From Gadus chalcogrammus (Eukaryota > Chordata > Actinopteri > Gadiformes > Gadidae), in assembly GCF_026213295.1 (NCBI RefSeq), contig NC_079412.1, positions 2,365,313-2,429,312 of the forward strand: a DNA stretch of 64,000 nucleotides, read 5' to 3'. The notes under the pieces are model-generated. The model did no database searches. It was not told the DNA's origin and saw only the letters and a program-made list of their open reading frames with translations. Positions 27,971 through 40,196 of this stretch are shown piece after piece. Position 1 is the first letter of the stretch. Every line of letters starts with the position of its first letter. The position numbers and the translations under genes are program-made.

Positions 27971-29911
27971 GGGGTCCAAGCCAACAGGTTGGATCCCTAT
28001 TGTTTTTGTAAGGATTATTATTATTATTATTTCGTACGCCTTAGAAGTGGTACCACAGCCCAAACCGTAAATGGTGCACACGCGCCAATTGCATGACTAG
28101 ATCCAGAATCGGCACCGCTACTCAGATAACAAAATCCAGACACGCCGGTCCCTAGGTGGCGCTATACCAAGGAATACGCGTTTGGGGCTATAACTTCCAC
28201 ACCGAACCTCCCAGAGTCCAAAAACTTGTACACACAGATGCACTGGAGTCTGCTGCATCTTTTGGCCTAGGCCACGCCCATTTGCGTCTATGAATATTTT
28301 TCGCTAAATCGCGAAAACCGCAAAACTGTTTTTTCGCTACTCCTCCCACATTTCTCGCCCGATCAACACCAAACTTTGCACACGACATCTTCAGACGCAC
28401 ACGCAAAGAAATCCTAGACACTTTTTTGATCCGACCTTCGACGACGAAACGGTAGCGTTTTGAATATTTGTTTATTAGCTAAATTAGACGTGAAAAGTCA
28501 AGAATCCGAAGAAATCCAGAATTATACATCGGATCGAGCCCAAATTTTACAGACATGTTGGTGCTAACCTTAATGACGTTCGATAAAAATATCGGAAAAT
28601 TTCGCCATTAGGGGGCGCAATAAACAAGGAAATTGTATATCTTCTACAAAATTTCGCCGCGAAAACGCTACACTGACTTCTCGCTACTCGTACCACAGTC
28701 AAATCCTTTGTATCCACAGGTACAGGGTAGCGTTTTGAACACATGCTTCGCGTTGTGCCGGCGAAATGCACATTTCTTGTCGCGTTGTGCCGGCGAAATG
28801 CACACTTCTTGGACCCCTGCATAACTGCTTGCAGTTCTAGTTATTATTAGGGGTCCAAGCCAACAGGTTGGATCCCTATTGTTTTTGTAAGGATTATTAT
28901 TCCTATACTTGCCCCCCTAAAAGTGATACCACAGCCCAAACCGTAAATGGTGCCGACACGCGAATTGCATGACTAGATCCAGATCTGTTCGGACTAAGCA
29001 GACGACAAAATCCAGACGCGCCGGTCACTAGGTGGCGCTATACCAAGGAATACGCGTTTGGGGCTATAACTCCCACACCGAACCTCCCACATTCAAAACC
29101 TTGTACACACAGATGCACTGGAGTCTGCTGCATCTTTTGGCATAGGCCACGCCCATTTGCGTCTATGAATATTTTTCGCTAAATCGCGAAAACCGCAAAA
29201 CTGTTTTTTCCCTACTCCTCCCACATTTTTTGACCAATCAACACCAAACTTTGCACACGACATCTTCAGACGCACACGCAAAGAAATTATCGGACAGTTT
29301 TTTGATCCGACCGTCGACGACGAAACGGTAGCGTTTTGAATATTGGTATATTAGCTAAATTAGACGTGGAAAATCAAAAATCCAGAAAAATCCAAAAGTA
29401 GACATCGGAACGAGTCCAAATTTTACAGACATGTTGGTGCTAACCTTAATGTCGTTCAATAAAATTTTCGGAATATTTCGCCATTAGGGGGCGCAATAAA
29501 CGAGGAAATTGTATATCTTCTTATTGGCCAAAGGAATGTTCTTCAAACTCAAAGGAAACCATCAAGGGGCAAACCCGAGTCTATATAAAAAATATGGCCA
29601 AGAATTATTAATGTGGGCGGGAGTTATTTGGCAAAGGAAAATTGTCTTTGGAAAATTTCGCCACAAGGGGTCGCAAATAAACGACGAAATAATATATCTC
29701 CTAACTGGCCAATGGAATGTTCTGAAAACGCGTTTTGGGCTATAACTCCCACACCGAAGCTCCCACAGTCAAAACCTTTATATCCACAGATTCACTGGAG
29801 TCAGCTGCATCTTTTGGCACACGCTGTTTCTCAATTTTTGAACACATGCTTCGCGTTGTGCCGGCGAAATGCACACTTCTTGGACCCCTGCATAACTGCT
29901 TGCAGTTCTAG

Positions 29912-32900
29912 TTATTATTATTATTATTTCGTACGCCTTAGAAGTGGTACCACAGCCCAAACCGTAAATGGTGCACACGCGCCAATTGCATGACTAGATC
30001 CAGAATCGGCACCGCTACTCAGATAACAAAATCCAGACACGCCGGTCCCTAGGTGGCGCTATACCAAGGAATACGCGTTTGGGGCTATAACTTCCACACC
30101 GAACCTCCCAGAGTCCAAAAACTTGTACACACAGATGCACTGGAGTCTGCTGCATCTTTTGGCCTAGGCCACGCCCATTTGCGTCCATGAATATTTTTCG
30201 CTAAATCGCGAAAACCGCAAAACTGTTTTTTCGCTACTCCTCCCACATTTCTCGCCCGATCAACACCAAACTTTGCACACGACATCTTCAGACGCACACG
30301 CAAAGAAATCCTAGACACTTTTTTGATCCGACCTTCGACGACGAAACGGTAGCGTTTTGAATATTTGTTTATTAGCTAAATTAGACGTGAAAAGTCAAAA
30401 ATCCGAAGAAATCCAAAATTATACATCGGATCGAGCCCAAATTTTACAGACATGTTGGTGCTAACCTTAATGACGTTCGATAAAAATATCGGAAAATTTC
30501 GCCATTAGGGGGCGCAATAAACAAGGAAATTGTATATCTTCTACAAAATTTCGCCGCGAAAACGCTACACTGACTTCTCGCTACTCGTACCACAGTCAAA
30601 TCCTTTGTATCCACAGGTACAGGGTAGCGTTTTGAACACATGCTTCGCGTTGTGCCGGCGAAATGCACATTTCTTGTCGCGTTGTGCCGGCGAAATGCAC
30701 ACTTCTTGGACCCCTGCATAACTGCTTGCAGTTCTAGTGATTTTTCTTTTTAGGGGTCCAAGCCAACAGGTTGGATCCCTATTGTTTTTGTAGGGATTTT
30801 TTCTTATTATTAGGGGTCCAAGCCAACAGGTTGGATCCCTATTGTTTTTGTAAGGATTTTTTTTATTATTAGGGGTCCAAGCCAACAGGTTGGATCCCTA
30901 TTGTTTTTGTAAGGATTATTATTCCTATTATTCTTACCCCCCTAAAAGTGGGACCACAGCCCAAACCGTAAATGGTGCCGACACGCGAATTGCATGACTA
31001 GATCCAGATCTGTTCGGACTAAGCAGACGACAAAATCCAGACACGCCGGTCACTAGGTGGCGCTATACCAAGGAATACGCGTTTGGGGCTATAACTCCCA
31101 CACCGAACCTCCCACAGTCAAAAACTTGTACCCACATATTCACTGGAGTCTGCTGCATCTTTTGGCATAGGCCACGCCCATTTGCGTCTATGAATATTTT
31201 TCGCAAAATCGCAAAAACCGCAAAACAGTTTTTTCCCTACTCCTCCCACATTTTTTGACCAATCAACACCAAACTTTGCACACGACATCTTCAGACGCAC
31301 ACGCAAAGAAATTATCGGACAGTTTTTTGATCCGACCGTCGACGACGAAACGGTAGCGTTTTGAATATTGGTATATTAGCTAAATTAGACGTGGAAAATC
31401 AAAAATCCAGAAAAATCCAAAAGTAGACATCGGAACGAGTCCAAATTTTACAGACATGTTGGTGCTAACCTTAATGTCGTTCAATAAAATTTTTGGAATA
31501 TTTCGCCATTAGGGGGCGCAATAAACGAGGAAATTGTATATCTTCTTATTGGCCAAAGGAATGTTCTTCAAACTCAAAGGAAACCATCAAGGGGCAAACC
31601 TGAGTCTATATAAAAAATATGGCCAAGAATTATTAATGTGGGCGGGAGTTATTTGGCAAAGGAAAATTGTCTTTGGAAAATTTCGCCACAAGGGGTCGCA
31701 AATAAACGACGAAATAATATATCTCCTAACTGGGCAATGGAATGTTCTGAAAACGCGTTTTGGGCTATAACTCCCACACCGAAGCTCCCACAGTCAAAAC
31801 CTTTATATCCACAGATTCACTGGAGTCAGCTGCATCTTTTGGCATACGCTGTTTCTCAATTTTTGAACACATGCTTCGCGTTGTGCCGGCGAAATGCACA
31901 CTTCTTGGACCCCTGCATAACTGCTTGCAGTTCTAGTTAGGGGTCCAAGCCAACAGGTTGGATCCCTATTGTTTTTGTAAGGATTTTTATTCTTACCCCC
32001 CTAAAAGTGGGACCACAGCCCAAACCGTAAATGGTGCCGACACGCGAATCACATGACTAGATCCAGATCTGTTCGGACTAAGCAGACGACAAAATCCAGA
32101 CGCGCCGGTCACTAGGTGGCGCTATACCAAGGAATACGCGTTTGGGGCTATAACTCCGACACCGAACCTCCCACATTCAAAACCTTGTACACACAGATGC
32201 ACTGGAGTCTGCTGCATCTTTTGGCATAGGCCACGCCCATTTGCGTCTATGAATATTTTTCGCTAAATCGCGAAAACCGCAAAACTGTTTTTTCCCTACT
32301 CCTCCCACATTTCTTGACCAATCGACACCAAACTTTGCACACGACATCTTCAGACGCACACGCAAAGGAATCGTATACAGTTTTTTGATCCTACCTTCGA
32401 CGACGAAACGGTAGCATTTTGAATATTGGTATATTAGCTAAATTAGACGTGGAAAATCCAAAATACAAAAAAATCCAAAATTAGAAATCGGATCGAGTCC
32501 AAATTCTACACACATGTTGGTGCTAACCTTAATGACGTTCGATAAAAATTTCGGACAATTTCGCCATTAGAGGGCGCAATAAACGAGGAAATTGTATATC
32601 TTCTACAAAATTTTGCCGCGAAAACGCTACACTGACTTCTCGCTACTCCTACCACTGTCAAATCCTTTGTATCCACAGGTTCAGGGTAGCGTTTTGAACA
32701 CATGCTTCGCGTTGTGCCGGCGAAATGCACATTTCTTGTTGCGTTGTGCCGGCGAAATGCACACTTCTTGGACCCCTGCATAACTGCTTGCAGTTCTAGT
32801 TAGGGGTCCAAGCCAACAGGTTGGATCCCTATTGTTTTTGTAAGGATTTTTAGGGGTCCAAGCCAACAGGTTGGATCCCTATTGTTTTTGTAAGGATTTT

Positions 32901-33726
32901 TCCTATTATTATTCTTCCCCCCGTACTTGTTGGACTACAGCCCAAACCGTAAATGGTGCACACGCGCCAATTGCATGACTAGAACCAGTACCGGCACCGC
33001 TACTCAGATAACCAAATCCAGACATGCCGGCCACTAGGTGGCGCTATACCAAGGAGAAACACGTTTGGGACTATAACTCCCACACCGAACCTCCCAGAGT
33101 CCAAAAACTTGTACACACAGATGCACTGGAGTCTGCTGCATCTTTTGGCCTAGGCCACGCCCATTTGCGTCTATGAATATTTTTCGCTAAATCGCGAAAA
33201 CCGCAAAACTGTTTTTTCCCTACTCCTCCCACATTTCTTGACCAATCGACACCAAACTTTGCACACGACATCTTCAGACGCACACGCATAGAAATCTTAG
33301 ACAGTTTTTTGATCCGACCTTCGACGACGAAACGGTAGAGTTTTGAATATTGGTTTATTAGCTAAATTAGACGTGGAAAATTAAAAATCCAAAAAAATCC
33401 AAAATTAGACATCGGATCGAGTCCAAATTCTACACACATGTTGGTGCTAACCTTAATGACGTTCGATAAAAATTTCGGAAAATTCCGCCATTAGGGGGCG
33501 CAATAAACGAGGAAATTGTATATCTTCTACAAAATTTCGCCGCGAAAACGCTACACTGACTTCTCGCTACTCCTACCACAGTCAAATCCTTTGTATCCAC
33601 AGGTTCAGGGTAGCGTTTTCAACACATGCTTCGCGTTGTGCCGGCGAAATGCACATTTCTTGTCGCGTTGTGCCGGCGACATGCACACTTCTTGGACCCC
33701 TGCATAACTGCTTGCAGTTCTAGTTA
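29912..33726 (+). repeat. Higher-order block B (copy 2)
   Basis: Repeat of 21,692-25,506. The order along the array is A, B, A, an intervening stretch of about 1.9 kb, B. The intervening stretch (27,971-29,911) is built from similar units but is not the same copy. Confidence 0.85.
30752..30917 (+). repeat. Cluster of three 47-bp monomers (copy)
   Basis: Starts at 30,752, 30,812 and 30,871. It has the same private variants as 22,532-22,697, at an offset of 8,220. Confidence 0.9.
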
Positions 33727-35436
33727 GGGGTCCAAGCCAACAGGTTGGATCCCTATTGTTTTTGTAAGGATTTTTATTATTATACTTCCTACCAAGAAAG
33801 TGGGAATACAGCCCATACCGTAAATGTTGCACACACGCCAATTGCATGACTAGATCCAGGTCAGTGAAGACTATGCAGACGACAAAATCCAGACACGCCG
33901 GCCACTAGGTGGCGCTATACCAAGGAATACGCGTTTGGGGCTATAACTCCCACACCGAACCTCCCACAGTCCAAAAACTTGTACACACAGATGCACTGGA
34001 GTCTGCTGCATCTTTTGGCCTAGGCCACGCCCATTTGCGTCCATGAATATTTTTCGCTAAATCGCGAAAACCGCAAAACTGTTTTTTCCCTACTCCTCCC
34101 ACATTTCTTGACCAATCGACACCAAACTTTGCACACGACATCTTCAGACGCACACGCATAGAAATCTTAGACAGTTTTTTGATCCGACCTTCGACGACGA
34201 AACGGTAGAGTTTTGAATATTGGTTTATTAGCTAAATTAGACGTGGAAAATTAAAAATCCAAAAAAATCCAAAATTAGACATCGGATCGAGTCCAAATTC
34301 TACACACATGTTGGTGCTAACCTTAATGACGTTCGATAAAAATTTCGGAAAATTCCGCCATTAGGGGGCGCAATAAACTAGGAAATTGTATATCTTCTAC
34401 AAAATTTCGCCGCGAAAACGCTACACTGACTTCTCGCTACTCCTACCACAGTCAAATCCTTTGTATCCACAGGTTCAGGGTAGCGTTTTCAACACATGCT
34501 TCGCGTTGTGCCGGCGAAATGCACATTTCTTGTCGCGTTGTGCCGGCGAAATGCACACTTCTTGGACCCCTGCATAACTGCTTGCAGTTCTAGTTATTAT
34601 ACTTCCCGCGCTAAAAGTGGGTCCACAGCCCAAACCGTAAATGTTGCCGACACGCCAATTGCATGACTAGATCCAGGTCCGGCACCGCTACTCAGATAAC
34701 AAAATCCAGACACGCCGGCCACTAGGTGGCGCTATACCAAGGGAAAATGCGTTTGGGGCTATAACTCCCACACCGAACCTCCCACATTCAAAACCTCGTA
34801 CACACAGATTCACTGGAGTCTGCTGCATCTTTTGGCATAGGCCACGCCCATTTGCGTCTATAATTTTTTTTCGCAAAATCGCGAAAACCGCAAAACTGTT
34901 TTTTCGCTACTCCTCCCACATTTCTTGACCAATCAACACAAAACTGTGCACACGACATCTTCAGACGCACACGCAAAGGAATCATATACAGTTTTTTGAA
35001 CCGACCTTCGACGACGAAACGATAGCATTTTGAATATTGGTATATTAGCTAAATTAGACGTGGAAAATCAAAAATACAAAAAAATACAAAATTAGACATC
35101 GGATCGAGTCCAAATTCTACACACATGTTGGTGCTAACCTTAATGACGTTCGATAAAAATTTCGGAAAATTCCGCCATTAGGGGGCGCAATAAACGAGGA
35201 AATTGTATATCTTCTACAAAATTTCGCCGCAAAAACGCTACACTGACTTCTCGCTACTCCTACCACAGTCAAATCCTTTGTATCCACAGGTTCAGGGTAG
35301 CGTTTTGAACACATGCTTCGCGATGTGCCGGCGAAACGCACATTTCTTGGACCCCTGCATAACTGCTTGCAGTTCTAGTTAGGGGTCCAAGCCAACAGGT
35401 TGGATCCCTATTGTTTTTGTAAGGATTTTTCTTATT

Positions 35437-35984
35437 AGGGGTCCAAGCCAACAGGTTGGATCCCTATTGTTTTTGTAAGGATTTTTCTTATTATTCTTAC
35501 CCCCCTAAAAGTGATACCACACCCCAAACCGTAAATGGTGCCGACACGCAAATTGCATGACTAGATCCAGATCTGTTCGGACTAAGCAGACGACAAAATC
35601 CAGACGCGCCGGTCACTAGGTGGCGCTATACCAAGGAATATGCGTTTGGGGCTATAACTCCCACACCGAACCTCCCACATTCAAAACCTTGTACACACAG
35701 ATGCACTGGAGTCTGCTGCATCTTTTGGCCTAGGCCACGCCCATTTCCGTCTATGAATATTTTTCGCTAAATCGCGAAAACCGTAAAACTATTTTTTCCC
35801 TACTCCTCCCACATTTCTTGACCAATCGACACCAAACTTTGCACACGGCATCTTCAGACGCACACGCAAAGAAATCTTAGACAGTTTTTTGATCCAACCT
35901 TCGACGACGAAACGGTAGAGTTTTGAATATTTGTTTATTAGCTAAATTAGACGTGGAAAATCAAAAATACAAAAAAATCCAAAA
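35437..35984 (+). repeat. 548-bp duplicated stretch, copy 1
   Basis: It matches 36,501-37,048 at an offset of 1,064. It shares the private ACGCAAATTGCATGAC, CCCATTTCCGTC and TTTGATCCAACC variants. Identity stops abruptly at 35,985 (T versus G), and from there the two units follow different subfamilies. Confidence 0.8.
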
Positions 35985-36500
35985 TTAGACATCGGATCAA
36001 GTCCAAATTTTAGACACATGTCGGTGCTACCCTTAATGGCGTTCATTAAAAAATTCGGAATATTTCGCCATTAGGGGGCGCAATAAACGAGGAAATTGTA
36101 TATTTTCTAATTGGCCAAAGGAATGTTCTTCAAACTATAAGGGAACCATCAAGGGGCAAACCCGAGTCTATATAAAAAATATGGCCAAGAATTAATAATG
36201 TAGGCGGGAGTTATTTGGCAAAGGAAAATTGTCTTTGGAAAATTTCGCCAACAGGGCGGCGCCAAAAAACGACGAAATAATATATCTCCTATTTGGCCAA
36301 TGGAATGTTCTGAAAACACGTTTTGGGCTATAACTCCCACACCGAAGCTCCCACAGTCAAAAACGTTATATGCACAGATTCACTGGAGTCAGTTGCATCT
36401 TTTGGCATACGCCGTTTCTCAAATTCCAACACATGCTTCGCGTTGTGCCGGCGAAATGCACACTTCTTGGACCCCTGCATAACTGCTTGCAGTTCTAGTT

Positions 36501-37048
36501 AGGGGTCCAAGCCAACAGGTTGGATCCCTATTGTTTTTGTAAGGATTTTTCTTATTATTCTTACCCCCCTAAAAGTGATACCACACCCCAAACCGTAAAT
36601 GGTGCCGACACGCAAATTGCATGACTAGATCCAGATCTGTTCGGACTAAGCAGACGACAAAATCCAGACGCGCCGGTCACTAGGTGGCGCTATACCAAGG
36701 AATATGCGTTTGGGGCTATAACTCCCACACCGAACCTCCCACATTCAAAACCTTGTACACACAGATGCACTGGAGTCTGCTGCATCTTTTGGCCTAGGCC
36801 ACGCCCATTTCCGTCTATGAATATTTTTCGCTAAATCGCGAAAACCGTAAAACTATTTTTTCCCTACTCCTCCCACATTTCTTGACCAATCGACACCAAA
36901 CTTTGCACACGGCATCTTCAGACGCACACGCAAAGAAATCTTAGACAGTTTTTTGATCCAACCTTCGACGACGAAACGGTAGAGTTTTGAATATTTGTTT
37001 ATTAGCTAAATTAGACGTGGAAAATCAAAAATACAAAAAAATCCAAAA
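36501..37048 (+). repeat. 548-bp duplicated stretch, copy 2
   Basis: Second copy of 35,437-35,984. Downstream it reads GGATCGAGTCCTAATTC, as in the unit at 14276, and then switches to the ACACATGTCGGTGCTACCC subfamily. This is a mosaic produced by exchange between units. Confidence 0.8.
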
Positions 37049-37569
37049 GTAGACATCGGATCGAGTCCTAATTCTACACACATGTCGGTGCTACCCTTAA
37101 TGGCGTTCAATAAAGAATTCGGAATATTTCGCCCTTAGGGGGCGCAATAAACGAGGAAATTGTATATCTTCTAATTGGCCAAAAGAATGTTCTTCAAACT
37201 ATAAGGGAACCATCAAGGGGCAAACCCGAGTCTATATAAAAATATGGCCAAGAATTATTAATGTGGGCGGGAGTTATTTGGCAAAGGAAAATTGTCTTTG
37301 GAAAATTTCGCCACAAGGGGGCGCAAATAAACGACGAAATAATATATCTCCTAACTGGCCAATGGAATGTTCTGAAAACGCGTTTTAGGCTATAACTCCC
37401 ACACCGAAGCTCCCACAGTCAAAAACGTTATATCCACAGATTCACTGGAGTCAGCTGCATCTTTTGGCATACGCCGTTCCTCAATTTCGAACACATGCTT
37501 TGCGTTGTGCCGGCGAAATGCACACTTCTTGGACCCCTGCATAACTGCTTGCAGTTCTAGTTATTATTA

Positions 37570-38382
37570 TTCTTACCCCCCTAAAAGTGGGCCCACACCC
37601 CAAACCGTAAAAGGTGCCGACACGCGAATTGCATGACTAGATCCAGATCTCTTCGGACTACGCAGACGACAAAATCCAGACACGCCGGCCGCTAGGTGGC
37701 GCTATTCCAAGGAATACGCGTTTGGGGCTATAACTCCCACACCGAACCTCCCAGAGTCCAAAAACTTGTACACACAGATGCACTGGAGTATGCTGCATCT
37801 TTTGGCCTAGGCCACGCCCATTTGCGTCTATGAATATTTTTCGCAAAATCGCGAAAACCGCAAAACTGTTTTTTCGCTACTCCTCCCACATTTTTCTCCC
37901 GATCAACACCAAACTTTGCACATGGCATCTTCAGAGGCACACGCAAAGAAATCATAGACAGTTTTTTGATCCGACCTTCGACGACGAAACGGTAGAGTTT
38001 TGAATATTTGTTTATTAGCTAAATTAGACGTGGAAAATTAAAAATCCAAAAAAATCCAAAATTAGACATCGGATCGAGTCCAAATTCTACACACATGTTG
38101 GTGCTAACCTTAATGACGTTCGATAAAAATTTCGGAAAATTTCGCCATTAGGGGGCGCAATAAACGAGGAAATTGTATATCTTCTACAAAATTTCGCCGC
38201 GAAAACGCTACACTGACTTCTCGCTACTCCTACCACAGTCAAATCCTTTTGTATCCACAGGTTCAGGGTAGCGTTTTCAACACATGCTTCGCGTTGTGCC
38301 GGCGAAATGCACATTTCTTGTCGCGTTGTGCCGGCGAAATGCACACTTCTTGGACCCCTGCATAACTGCTTGCAGTTCTAGT
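37570..38382 (+). repeat. Single-unit copy shared with 41,226-42,038
   Basis: Offset 3,656. The pair shares CGGCCGCTAGGTGGCGCTATTCC and GGAGTATGCTGC. Two differences were seen (CAGAGGCAC/CAGACGCAC and GAATATT/GATTATT). It shows that copying operates at the level of one unit as well as multi-unit blocks. Confidence 0.75.
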
Positions 38383-39991
38383 TATTCTTACCCCCCTAAA
38401 AGTGGGCCCACACCCCAAACCGTAAAAGGTGCCGACACGCGAATTGCATGACTAGATCCAGATCTCTTCGGACTACGCAGACGACCAAATCCAGACACGC
38501 CGGCCACTAGGTGGCGCTATACCAAGGAATACGCGTTTGGGGCTATAACTCCCACACCGAACCACCCAGAGTCCAATAACTTGTACACACAGATGCACTG
38601 GAGTCTGCTGCATCTTTTGGCCTAGGCCACGCCCATTTGCGTCTATGAATATTTTTCGCTAAATCGCGAAAACCGCAAAACTGTTTTTTCCCTACTCCTC
38701 CCACATTTCTTGACCAATCGACACCAAACTTTGCACACGACATCTTCAGACGCACACGCATAGAAATCTTAGACAGTTTTTTGATCCGACCTTCGACGAC
38801 GAAACGGTAGAGTTTTGAATATTGGTTTATTAGCTAAATTAGACGTGGAATATCAAAAATCCAAAGAAATCCAAAATTAGACATCGGATCGAGTCCAAAT
38901 TTTACACACATGTTGGTGTTAACCTTAATGACGTTCGATAAAAAAATCGGAAAATGTCGCCATTAGGGGGCGCAATAAACGAGGAAATTGTATATCTTCT
39001 AATTGGCCAAAGGAATGTTCTTCAAACTATAAGGGAACCATCAAGGGGCAAACCCGAGTCTATGTAAAAAATATGGCCAAGAATTAATAATGTGGGCGGG
39101 AGTTATTTGGCAAAAGAAAATTGTCTTTGGAAAATCTCGCCAACAGGGCGGCGCCAAAAAACGACGAAATAATTATTATACTTCCTACCAAGAAAGTGGG
39201 CCCACAGCCCAAACCGTAAATGGTGCCGACACGCCAATTGCATGACTAGATCCAGGTCAGTGAAGACTATGCAGACGACAAAATCCAGACACGCCGGCCA
39301 CTAGGTGGCGCTATACCAAGGAATACGCGTTTGGGGCTATAACTCCCACACCGAACCTCCCACAGTCCAAAAACTTGTACACACAGATGCACTGGAGTCT
39401 GCTGCATCTTTTGGCCTAGGCCACGCCCATTTGCGTCCATGAATATTTTTCGCTAAATCGCGAAAACCGCAAAACTGTTTTTTCCCTACTCCTCCCACAT
39501 TTCTTGACCAATCGACACCAAACTTTGCACACGACATCTTCAGACGCACACGCATAGAAATCTTAGACAGTTTTTTGATCCGACCTTCGACGACGAAACG
39601 GTAGCGTTTTGAATATTGGTTTATTAGCTAAATTAGACGTGGAAAATTAAAAATCCAAAAAAATCCAAAATTAGACATCGGATCGAGTCCAAATTCTACA
39701 CACATGTTGGTGCTAACCTTAATGACGTTCGATAAAAATTTCGGAAAATTCCGCCATTAGGGGGCGCAATAAACGAGGAAATTGTATATCTTCTACAAAA
39801 TTTCGCCGCGAAAACGCTACACTGACTTCTCGCTACTCCTACCACAGTCAAATCCTTTGTATCCACAGGTTCAGGGTAGCGTTTTGAACACATGCTTCGC
39901 GTTCTGCCGGCGAAATGCACATTTCTTGTCGCGTTGTGCCGGCGAAATGCACACTTCTTGGACCCCTGCATAACTGCTTGCAGTTCTAGTT

Positions 39992-40196
39992 AGGGGTCCA
40001 AGCCAACAGGTTGGATCCCTATTGTTTTTGTAAGGATTTTTAGGGGTCCAAGCCAACAGGTTGGATCCCTATTGTTTTTGTAAGGATTTTTCTTATTAGG
40101 GGTCCAAGCCAACAGGTTGGATCCCTATTGTTTTTGTAAGGATTTTTAGGGGTCCAAGCCAACAGGTTGGATCCCTATTGTTTTTGTAAGGATTTT
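39992..40196 (+). repeat. Cluster of four 47-bp monomers
   Basis: Starts at 39,992, 40,042, 40,098 and 40,148. Periods alternate between about 50 and 56 bp, as a pair (TTT spacer) repeated twice with a TTTTTCTTATT spacer between pairs. This suggests the pair was itself duplicated. Confidence 0.9.

Larger units (their letters stand above)
19397..29021 (+). repeat. Array units 19-29
   Basis: Units (box start, class, monomers): 19397 S 1; 20203 S 0; 20991 S 0; 21823 S 3; 22827 L 1; 23886 S 2; 24808 S 1; 25679 S 1; 26485 S 0; 27273 S 1; 28146 S 1. This part contains the higher-order copies described separately. Boxes at 20991, 24808 and 27273 match 19/19; 22827 and 23886 match 18; the CGGTCCCTAGG variants at 19397, 20203, 21823, 25679, 26485 and 28146 match 17. 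Confidence 0.9.
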
